In this document: in pieces, positions 55,896 to 64,000 of the stretch
How positions within the stretch are numbered: position 1 is the first letter of the stretch
Layout of the letters: each line of letters begins with the position of its first letter
Source: Neopestalotiopsis rosae
Lineage: Eukaryota > Ascomycota > Sordariomycetes > Amphisphaeriales > Sporocadaceae
Assembly: GCA_023078685.1 (NCBI GenBank)
Contig: JALGAS010000004.1
Location: 806,001-870,000, forward strand
DNA length: 64,000 nucleotides
Reading direction: 5' to 3'
Program-made: the position numbers and the translations under genes
Notes under the pieces: model-generated
Database searches by the model: none
Told to the model about the DNA's origin: nothing
The model's input: the letters and a program-made list of their open reading frames with translations, nothing else

Positions 55896-57641
55896 TTAAT
55901 GGTCATCATTATCGATCGGATCATTGTCCTCACAGAAGTCGTCGTCTAGTCGATGTAATTCGATTCCTTCCCCGAGTTCAATCTCCAGCAGCATGATAAC
56001 CAAAGCCAGAATCCTGGGGTGTGAATGTGTTGCTGATGGAAATCTATGTGTCAGGTCGTACTCATCAGGCAGCTTGTCACTCAGTGGGCAACTGGAAGTC
56101 ATGGGCGACAGCCCTAATTCGGTGGCGAAATACGGCTTGTGTATCAAAGTGAGAACATCCCCAGCTTCCAAAGCCCCATTGAGTCGCTCACGCATAAAGT
56201 GTATCGTGTGTTTTGACCAGTTTGGTGTCATCCAGTCCGAGTCATGAAACTGCCATACTGCCTTGGCTAGGAGGTAGGAGAGCAATAGTTTGAGCTGAGG
56301 GTTGCTGTGCAGCTTGCGCTTCTCCAACACGGTCGCCAGCGAGACGCTAGATGATTTCAAAAGGAATAACCTTTGAAGCTGCTCAAAATTTAATTCTACT
56401 CGCTCGTAGACGAGGCCGTCGTTCGCAGCATTGAGTACCAGTCGACCACGCTCCCGGGGCGAACGAGGTCACAAAACTCTTCTGGAGAGATCTTTTGAGC
56501 ACTCAGCCGCCTGACCCTTGGTTTCTTCGACTCCTCAATTCGTGAAGTCAGCGATGATCCTATATTCAGAAGTACAATGACCAAGCAAAACTCTGCGCAC
56601 TACCAAACACAAAAATACGGAAAGAATATAAAGAAATAAAATAAAAGAATAAAAATCAACTATCAGAAATTTCTTTCAAATAAAGCGATTTGCTTTCTTT
56701 TATCTTATATATAATTTTATGGGAAATATAAAACTTCTATCGAGGGAACAAAGGGAGGTGAAATTATAGATTCTAATAGATCCGTGCGCAGACTTCTGCT
56801 TGGACAGGGTACCAAACATTTTCCGAGATGAAAATTGCTTACCCTTGCAGGAAGACTGAGATTTGAACCTCTTTCCACGTATCTCCGACAGAGTTGGGAT
56901 GGCGGTGCAGAAAGAAGAAGTCAAAAGGCACATCATCTTTTGTTTTCTCGACTTTCTGCACGCGTGTCAAGGCGACATTGGCTACGAAAGTCCCACGGCA
57001 GCCTTCGACTTGGTGCGAGCAACGGCACAGAGTCGCATGTAGCAAGCGAAGGCAGGCTGCGTATTCTTCGTACCACACAGGCCGAGTGCTTGACGCGATC
57101 AGATCAGAGAGAGGAGGACCACGGCGGTCGCTTCGGACATTTGCAAACGATTTGAATGAGCTCTAAAACTTTTTTTCGTTCTGTAGGAGCCCGCTCGTGT
57201 GTACTTACTCTTGGCGAGTCGCCTCAGGTTTGTTTTCGCCGTCTGCTGGAACTCGTCCAGAAGACGAACCAAAGAGGGGAAGTCGTCACGTTTGAAAGGT
57301 GGCCTTGGGGGTGGCTTCGGGACTCCTGGCCACTACTGGGCCAAAGAACGCTTATATTAGCAGAAACATAGACGCAGGGGGGTTTGATAATTTCAACTTG
57401 CCCTGATCAAGGTCTCCAGAACGACTAAAAGCTTGAAAACTTTCTTCTCCGCATCAGAGTCGTTGGGGCCTCCGGCTCGTTGCAACAGATCTATGTGCTC
57501 TGCAACCTCTGAAAGCAATGGACCGAGATTGGCTAGAAACATCTCGGGCTCTTCCGATGCTTTATTCACTGACTGGATTATTTTCTGCAGCTCGCCCACA
57601 GCCGTGGACGCGAATGGGCAGGGAGGCAAAAGCTGCGACAT
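55896..57641 (-). pseudogene. Decayed DUF7580-type gene, lacking any protease domain
   Basis: Readable pieces in order on the minus strand: N-terminal helical part (57641 to about 57402, AVGELQKIIQSVNKASEEP), ending at a GC-type donor GCAAGT; a second piece at about 57331-57217 (DDFPSLVRLLDEFQQTAK); a third at about 57150-56840 (CLRLLHATLCRCSHQVEGC, WKEVQISV); then KISPEEFCDLVR and, after a one-base loss in a C run near 56455, the block VSLATVLEKRKLH to LLAKAVWQFHDSDWM and LALVIMLLEIELGEGIE. This is the layout of fungal DUF7580 proteins. Splice phases also fail between pieces 2 and 3, and between piece 3 and the fourth exon, where an A/T-rich block lies. The frame stops at 55896 soon after the LLEIELG motif, with no downstream domain. 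Multiple breaks indicate a pseudogene. Confidence 0.68.
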
Positions 57642-57792
57642 GCGAGCTTCGCGCCATGTGTCAGTCCGTTGCCGTCAAATTTGCATGTACTCTGATATCA
57701 GATCAGCTGTCAATGATGAGCCACGAAATCGTGATAAACATATGAGAGTTGGCCACGAACAAGGGACGATACTTGACAAGTAGACCGGAACG

Positions 57793-57900
57793 GTTGATTT
57801 GATCGATCGCATGCTCGTGGTAGACCCCGAAAAGCGATACACCATTGACCAGTGCTTGGACCACCCTTGGGTGACTCAAAAGGTGCCTGATGAGTCCTGA
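57793..57900 (+). pseudogene. C-terminal scrap of a Ser/Thr protein kinase
   Basis: Thirty-five codons and a stop reading DLIDRMLVVDPEKRYTIDQC then LDHPWVTQ. This is subdomain XI and the end of a CAMK/Chk2-type kinase catalytic domain. No other part of a kinase is found upstream, which is occupied by the minus-strand DUF7580 remnant. A translocated or truncated fragment. Confidence 0.75.
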
Positions 57901-58640
57901 ATCAGGTAAAGGCGGGCAGCAAGAAATCGTTGTGATCAGGAACATAAGTCAGAAAGGGTTGTGTTGGTAAAGAGAGATGATTGTTTACAAGCTAGAATCC
58001 CGCCCGTTCCCCGGGTCCAGGGAAGTTCCCATGACATTCACATCACATCGTCCCGTGGTCGCCCCTTCCACCAAGCAGGCGGGGCAGCCGCGTGGAAGGT
58101 CTCGACTTGCCCCGTCGTGGAGAGAAAGAATAATGCTCCGCGCCACCAAACGATATCAATATTGATTATGCTTTCCGGGACTTCGCCCAGACAGATTCAC
58201 CTGTCCAAAAGGCGATGGAAGCGGCGACTCACGGATTCATGGTTTTGTGGCAGAGCCCGACCAAATTTGAGTGGCTACATGTGATGCCGCAGGCTCCGAT
58301 AACCTGTGCTGTCGGAGTAGCTCCACAGCTTTCACTGTACGGCCACTGAGATAGTCCGGGGCCTTTGCGGTACAAACTCCTTCGAGATCCATGTAACAAA
58401 ATGACTGTTGTAATGTTGATTCTGTGTAGCAGTAGTCTCAAAAAATGGCGAAGCTTTATCTACGAAGGTGAACAGATACGTACAGATGCTGAAAGGCTCA
58501 TACTTAAGACCATTGCACTTCTTTACTCATTCACACCGTCTCAATATGGACCAGCACCCTGCCCATGTAGGTCACGTAACACCACAATGTAAAGGTAAGT
58601 GTAGCTGCATTCAAACAAGATGAAGGTATTGCCTTTTGTT
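57901..58640. other. Intergenic among gene remnants
   Basis: About 740 bp with no intact gene; sequence composition resembles the surrounding debris. Short open frames match nothing I recognise. Confidence 0.4.
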
Positions 58641-58641
58641 C

Positions 58642-58797
58642 CCTAGAGTCCTCCCCGATCCTGTTTCAAAGGATCTAGTCAGGAGCTGATTTGTCGACTT
58701 GACCCACGACAGCAAAAGCGCCAAATCGCGCTACTATCGGCGGCGCTCAATTGCCGTGTCGGTAACGAGTAGCAGGGAGGAGATGGTACGTCCAGAT
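58642..58797 (+). pseudogene. Relic copy of the candidate gasdermin-like gene, with in-frame stop
   Basis: The stretch is collinear with 54950-55118. Shared blocks include ATTTGTCGACTT (58689 and 55000), CCACGACA, and AGCAGGGAGGAGAYGGTRCG (58771 and 55091). The distance between first and last block is 82 bases here and 91 in the intact gene, a difference of three codons. Read in the matching frame it gives LPDP...DLVRS, a TGA stop at 58687-58689 where the intact gene has Ser, then FVDLTHDSKSA and SSREEMVR. Apart from that stop the frame stays open, so this is a diverged paralogue fragment rather than chance similarity. Nothing homologous is visible after about 58797. Confidence 0.75.
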
Positions 58798-58835
58798 TCA
58801 TTTTATATGGTACGGTCGAAATTAATCAACTGTGA

Positions 58836-59697
58836 CTAAACTCTGTATTGATCATCAAGGGCTCTCATGTATTCAAGGACTTGACCTCCTGAATGGAACC
58901 AAAGTCAGTAAGCAAGCAACAAGATACGCAGCAGAGCTTGGACTCTGAGATCTCCTGGAAAGTATGGACTCACCATTTTCCTGGGGTTCCGTGTATTGTC
59001 CACCTGTGTGGTCCATCGGGTATGATGGAAGCTCGGCTAGCATTGGGATCTGGTCTCTAGGAGATTGCGCTGGAGACAATACAGTCTGAGAGTAAATCGG
59101 TGCCCTCGACGACGTCTTTCTTCTCAGCGGTTGTTGCTTCTCCGACCATGGCGGCGGTGGCGATAAAGTTATACCGCTTACGGGCCGAGACGGCCCAGAG
59201 GACGTGGACGGGGCTCCGTACAGCCCGGGAGAGGTCACGGAGGGACCGCCACCGCCACCTAACAATAACAAATGCATCATGCCGATAGCCTGCAAAAGCC
59301 TTGAATGGGCGATTCGGAGACCTCGCTCCTTGTGTACCAGCTCTGGATACTTGAAGAGGAGGTAACTAACTCTTTCTTTGAGGTCGCGCCCCTCCGTCTT
59401 GGCATCCAGAATCCGGGTGAAGCCCTGGAGCTCAAACATTACCGCTTGAATAGTGGTCCGGACCCATATGCTATAATGCGGCGCGTGCGCCGAGAGACGG
59501 TCACTCTGGAGGATCTCCTCCCGGCAGGCGAGGGCATGTTCGAGGTCTTGCTTGATCTGCTGCACCAATCGCACAAAGACCAGCGCATTCTCTGGAGCCC
59601 CGTCGATTTCGACTGCGATCTTGATGAATTCCCATGTCGTCTTCAAAGCCACACCAGAAATGGAAAAGGTCGCCGCAGCCACACTTATTGGCTCCAT
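58836..59697 (-). CDS. Protein with HeLo-like/fungal STAND N-terminal domain, 2 exons, 258 aa
   Basis: Exons are 59697-58974 and 58888-58836; the 85-bp intron (GTGAGT, TTACTGAC branch, TTCAG) is phase 1. The start at MEPISVAAATFSISGVALKT is chosen because this is how the fungal STAND N-terminal (HeLo-like N) domain begins; the in-frame codons upstream are leader. The domain (about 1-140) is alpha-helical: FIKIAVEIDGAPENALVFVR, LVQQIKQDLEHALACRE, and further amphipathic helices. In NLR-type proteins this domain is an effector or membrane-targeting module. Here it is followed only by a Gly/Pro/Ser-rich disordered tail (about 145-240), so there is no nucleotide-binding or repeat domain. It may be a stand-alone adaptor or a truncated receptor. 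Confidence 0.7.
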
Positions 59698-60381
59698 GTG
59701 GCTCTCTCGTCTATGAACGTGCGCCTGAGTTGCGGAGCGGACAGAATCGCGGCGAGCGCAGGAAATCAAACGAAACAAATGCAATGAGTGGCCTGGGACG
59801 ATAACTGACAAAAGCCGAGCTGCATTTCCCCGAGCCAACAACAAAGTGCAGGGGCTGCTCGCACTCCAATTCATCTGTAGAGAAGTAGCATAACGGATAC
59901 CGCTGCTATTAATAAATAGCACAGCATTGATAAGGCTGCGGGTGACTTGTTCCTACAGGGGAGGGATCGGGTCCGGGATCAGCTGTCGTGCCACGGCTAG
60001 TAGTTGCGATGCGCCGTCTCGGGTCCGCGCACCCTGTCAACCCTGTCTAAAAAGTCCCTGTAATGGAGTTGCTTTTACGGGTCTGTCCACGCTGTTCACC
60101 TCCACAGCGTTCAGCTCGGCTACCTAGTACAGTGGATACGGTACTGCGCTCGGGTGCTGGCTGGTCTGTCAATCGTTTAGACAATAATCCAACATGAACT
60201 CAGGAACGGCCATAGGTACGGTTGAGAATGTTGAGGAGAATTACATATTTTTATATTCCAGATTCAATCGTAATCATAATCCACTATGTTTTGCAACCTC
60301 GGTCGCTACCAATTAGAAGCCCGCTAAACAAGAACTACTCGATGGTGACTATTGTAACTTTTCTTCAGACCATGAACGATT
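59698..60381. other. Intergenic
   Basis: About 680 bp between two minus-strand genes; holds the promoter of the HeLo-like gene and the 3' end of the membrane protein gene. No other gene seen. Confidence 0.45.
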
Positions 60382-61625
60382 CTATGCCTCAGCATAACTG
60401 GGATTTGTAACTTGCACCACCGAGGCAGTGGCCCTGGTTCCGGTCTTCATGGATTGTTGGAACCCAGGGAAAACGACCAATGAGCGACCCGTTTCCCTTC
60501 CCCAGTCGACTGCGATGGGCTCCGTTTGCGCGAAGATCTTAAAACCAAACAGTGCTCCTTCTTCAATGACCCCCTCTAACATTTTCTGTGACCTGTCGTT
60601 GGGCCTCTGATTCCTGAACTGGTGGAGCGTTCGATTGAGTTCAACAGCAGTTTCGCGGACACGCTGGGCACGAGGGTCGTCGGACGTTATCGAGACTCGG
60701 CTTCCTGAGTAGAGCTTGGCCGTCAGGCATCGCCAGGCGTCCTCTAGATCTGCCATGTCTATCATTCTGTTAGCTGATAAAATTAATCTAGAAGTCCCTG
60801 TCTCAACTTACGCTGCTGATTTTGCTTCGGATTGAAGTTCTTCAAGCAATCAACGCAACCCGGAGGCAACAGAGTGACGCTGTGATCACCTCTTGAATCA
60901 ATACGAGCCATGATCGTCCTGGCAATGATTGACCTCAAGGCTCCGGTTCTGGTCCTCGGGTTCATGAGGAGATCAGCCCATTGAATGTTAGGATTTGCCA
61001 ACGGAGATGTCAGGACGGCGAGCGCTCTTTCGTCGATGGCGGAGCTGGACATTGGATTGAGGCTGAAGAAGTTGTCGACGTAGTTTTTGATTGAGGTGTC
61101 GAGGTTTGCGATATCATTTCTCAATTCATGGTGATCGACCGACTGGGGTAGCTCATCAAAGAGTGATCGGGAACCCAGGTCAGAGCTGGGAATGATCTTT
61201 TCAGAAGGTTTCGAGGCCGTGGAACCTCTCCTTCTCTTCCAAAGGAAAGCCGCAAGAAGTGCAGCCAGTGCACCCGCCAACAAACAGCCGATAGCGATGC
61301 CAGCTGCTGCTCCAGAGGTTATTGTTGACCCAGATGACGAAGCACCTGGCGACTGTGTGGAGCTTGTTCCATTTGCAGGTACTGATGCACTTGGGAACAA
61401 ACTTGTGCTTGAAGATGTCACCGGGTTTGACCCGACTGGAGATGTACTAGACGTCAAAGGTGTCTCTCCTACCACCGAGGAGGTACTTGTTGGGGCTACA
61501 GCTAGATCCGAAATGGTAGATGTCGGAACAGCTGCTGCTACGGGAGTGGTAGTTGTCGAGACTCCATCTGCTAGTGGACTGGTAGTAGTCGAGATAACTG
61601 CTGTCGCTGAAATGACTTCCGACAT
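60382..61625 (-). CDS. Single-pass Ser/Thr-rich membrane protein, 2 exons, 396 aa
   Basis: Function unknown. Exons are 61625-60812 and 60758-60382; the 53-bp intron begins GTAAGT, has a GCTAAC branch, ends GATAG and is phase 1. The first in-frame ATG gives MSEVISATAVISTTTS. Residues 1-104 are an O-glycosylation-type Ser/Thr/Pro/Val-rich ectodomain without a cleaved signal. A TM helix spans 105-129 (AAAGIAIGCLLAGALAALLA), followed by a KRRR stop-transfer. The cytosolic part has conserved-looking blocks: LANPNIQWADLLMNPRTRTG, GDHSVTLLPPGCVDCLKNF and ADLEDAWRCLTAKLYSGS. Such proteins are frequent in filamentous ascomycetes and resemble wall-stress sensors in topology, but no function is established. 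Confidence 0.78.
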
Positions 61626-62294
61626 GATTGAAATCAAGTATGCGCTGGTGTGCCGTAGTGACAGAAAGATCAAGAAAACAATGAGTTCGGAAAGTGACAG
61701 ACCTTGGAAAAAAAAAGAATGTCGAATGGATCGGCAGACCGAAGTCTGTCCTTAGATGCTCGGAGCCTTATGGATAATATTCCATAGTGCGCTGAACAAT
61801 ATAGGTTGCGTTTCATACCATGCTGCAGCCAGGGGTGGTTGTGAGGCTATACACGGGCCTCTTTTTATGGGGCGCTGAAAGTTGAATCACCAACACACAC
61901 ATCTCATTGGGCTCTGAGTCATGTTGTGGATTGTTGTACAGCCGCCAAGACTAAGTTTAATAGTCCATTACACTTTTCAGGGTTCATGATCCTGCTCTAA
62001 AAGAGGAAAGAGGCCCCGATGCGCGGAACTATTGCGATGAGGTTGGTCTGGCGAGGCTCTGGACGGGGCACTTCTATGTATGAAAGCATACATTGTCGCC
62101 AACCATTTAGTCACAGATGCGGAATTCTTGCTGCAATCTCGACGGTATTTGTCAGCTTTGCGTCCTAGTTTACCAAACAACAACCAACTATTTCCAATAT
62201 TCGTCGAGCTCGCTGGAATCTTTCGCAGCGCAGTCGCTTGAGTCCAGTCGTTTCAATCCACTCGTTACAACTCGTTTACTTGAGCCTGATCAAA
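61626..62294. other. Divergent intergenic region
   Basis: About 670 bp between the membrane protein gene (-) and the Hsp70-like gene (+), expected to hold both promoters. Nothing else recognised. Confidence 0.45.
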
Positions 62295-64000
62295 ATGTCA
62301 CGGCCGGACCTCTTGGTAGGAATAGACGTTGGAATGAGTTGTAAGTAGAATGAGGGCGGTCAAAATATGGAAAGATACTAACATTGATAAGGCACTGGAG
62401 TTGCAACCTTCAACGTCAATAGGAAACGACTAGAATCATATGATGTCAACATATTCCGAGAATGGGGCGGTCGCGTCTCCGAGAACAAGGTCCCAACAGT
62501 CCTTACCTATGACCAGCGTGACATGACAAAAGGCCCTTCGGCATGGGGCTTTGAGACCGAAGAAGAATCGCAGAACACGAGCAATCACATCGTTAGAGAA
62601 TGGTTCAAGACTCAATTTCAGGTCGATGACGTGCTCACTCCCGAGACTGAACTGTTGTTACCCGACGTGGACACCTTGTTCAAGGACTATTTGACCAAAT
62701 TGTACGAGTGCATCCGATCGAGGTTCACGCGACATGATCTCGGCGGCAAAACATGGGACGAGGCGAGGATAGCTTTCATGTTTAGCATTCCGGCGACATG
62801 GTCGACTCATACAGTGGCAAAGTTCAAAGAGATCACCAGAGCGGCCGGCTTCGCTGCGCCTCGAGGTCCTAATGACCCTCCATGCCCTCATACCGTCGAT
62901 GCGTCTCTGACCGAGCCACTCGCGTGTGCTATACATGCAGCTACTGTTGAGTCTGCAACATTCCAAGTCAGTCCCCAGCTTACTTTCAAATATTGGCCAA
63001 TACAGTTACGCTGATGTTAAGCAGAATGGTGATTTAGCTTTGATTGTTGATGCCGGTGGTGGTACTACGGTAAAGCCGACGTGTGAGTATGACACGAGAT
63101 CATGCTAATCGTCTGGGCAGGATCTAAGCTTGGTCACGATCAAAAGTACCATTAAAGGCCGAATAGATATTTCTGAGCACAGTGGCTTCCCGTCTGAGGG
63201 TGAGTGCATGACTGATTGTTTCTGACGATATTCTTCTGGCTGGTGCTAATACGAAAATAGCGGACGACTTTGGAGCATCCGCGATTGACCTGGCCTTCGA
63301 AGAGATGATAAGTCAAAGACTCAAGGCTAGCGCGCCTAATCTCGGTCTCGCCCATCAAGCCGAATTGGTTGCTTGGCAAATGGTGAGAAGTCAAGACTTT
63401 CAAGCCAGCAAGCCGAAACTCGACCTTTATCAAGACAACCTTGACTACGTCTTTCGCGTGCGCATCAAGCAATTACCGGATGCCGCAAACTATAGCGAGC
63501 TCCGTATCGTCAACGGGCAGATGGAGTTCACATGGTATGTTATCTTCCTTTGGCAGGGACTTGCCGAGGTCCATACAGTGCTAATGCGGTGACGATGTAG
63601 GGGCGAGCTTGCAGCGCTTTTCGACAGACAGATTGACGGAATCAAGGAGTTAATAGAGCGGTACCTTCGCAAGATGGAAGGAAATCTTATCTCGGAGGAA
63701 TTCAACCTCGTAAGCTCCTCATTCATTCGTCACGTCGACTCATTTTCGAATACTGATTTGCGAAGAGCCACATCATCCTATCCGGCGGCCTCGGAAGCTC
63801 CCGATATGTCCAGAACCAGATTGAGGCGGCCTATGGGCAGTCCCTGCGACCCGTTCTCAAAAGTGTAAAAGTCCAAGCGTCAACAGATGCACGACTATGT
63901 GTTTGCAAGGGCTTGCTGTATGATCGCATTCAGACACTTTTGACCGACAAGGCAGCGATTTCGAGGCTGGCTTGCCGTCAATCGTACGGCGTCCAATGCG
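62295..64000 (+). CDS. Hsp70-like ATPase (HSPA12/actin-fold type), partial, 7 exons visible
   Basis: Actin/Hsp70-fold ATPase of the divergent fungal group often annotated Hsp70-like; not a housekeeping chaperone. Exons: 62295-62340, 62392-62966, 63025-63069, 63121-63199, 63261-63534, 63601-63709 and 63766 to the window end; all introns are short and in consistent phase. Nucleotide-binding motifs: phosphate 1 in LVGIDVGMSCTGVA (created by the first splice), phosphate 2 in LIVDAGGGTTDLSLV (split by intron 3), and adenosine motif in HIILSGGLGSSRYV. The segment MFSIPATWSTHTVAKFKEIT is typical of this group. The end of the nucleotide-binding domain and the C terminus lie beyond 64000. Such proteins occur in large, variable families in fungi and are sometimes linked to NLR-like loci. 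Confidence 0.88.

Noticed and set aside
1..64000. tRNA or rRNA genes, CRISPR arrays, bacterial-type operons
   Set aside because: None recognised; the window is eukaryotic with spliced genes, and no cloverleaf-type or rRNA sequence stood out by eye.

Overview
The window is nuclear DNA of a filamentous ascomycete (Pezizomycotina, probably Sordariomycetes). The protein-coding genes are widely spaced and on both strands. Most carry short introns of 51-106 bp with GT...AG ends and CTAAC/CTGAC-type branch points. The gene content is typically fungal: a cellobiose dehydrogenase, a membrane-anchored GH17 glucanase, scytalone dehydratase of DHN melanin synthesis, a HET-domain NLR, a Fig1-type membrane protein, and Ser/Thr-rich cell-wall proteins. 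Species cannot be named from the sequence.

Layout. 1.8-4.3 kb: cellobiose dehydrogenase (-). 6.8-7.3 kb: a dead O-methyltransferase. 7.7-11.2 kb: a three-exon HET/NB-ARC/TPR receptor (-). 13.2-14.3 kb: a secreted Cys-rich protein. 16.1-17.2 kb: a four-exon Fig1-like tetraspan protein. 17.8-18.7 kb: a disordered protein. 19.2-21.4 kb: btgC-like GH17 glucanase (-). 25-26.5 kb: a small hydrophilic protein and the very-long-chain 3-hydroxyacyl-CoA dehydratase. 28.9-31.8 kb: a convergent pair, a secreted FAD-linked oxidase and a metallo-beta-lactamase-fold hydrolase. 33.6-37.8 kb: a small basic nuclear-type protein, a NAP/Vps75-type histone chaperone and a GPI-type wall protein. 39.1-39.3 kb: a 25-residue metallothionein split over three exons. 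42.2-43.2 kb: a four-exon protein of unknown function. 43.5-45 kb: a two-tier minisatellite. 46.1-46.8 kb: scytalone dehydratase. 48-51.9 kb: a 366-bp tandem duplication followed by a frameshifted multidomain secreted protein. 52-53.8 kb: an MFS exporter. 54.8-64 kb: a fast-evolving block described below.

The last 10 kb is the most unusual part. An intact 284-residue protein, which I read as a candidate fungal gasdermin-like pore-forming protein, converges on a broken DUF7580-type gene. DUF7580 regions are, as I recall, often found in front of subtilisin-like protease domains in fungi. About 3.7 kb further on lies a stop-containing relic of the same candidate gasdermin, next to a kinase relic, a HeLo-like-N-domain protein, a single-pass membrane protein and an Hsp70-like ATPase that runs off the end. 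Together with the HET/NB-ARC/TPR receptor at 7.7-11.2 kb, this suggests loci for fungal self/non-self recognition and regulated cell death that turn over by duplication and decay. The family assignment of the candidate gasdermin rests on sequence pattern, length and gene context and needs a profile search.

Several long intergenic stretches (for example 21.4-24.9, 26.5-28.9 and 39.3-42.2 kb) hold nothing I can recognise. All exon joins below were worked out by reading splice signals and frame, not from transcripts.
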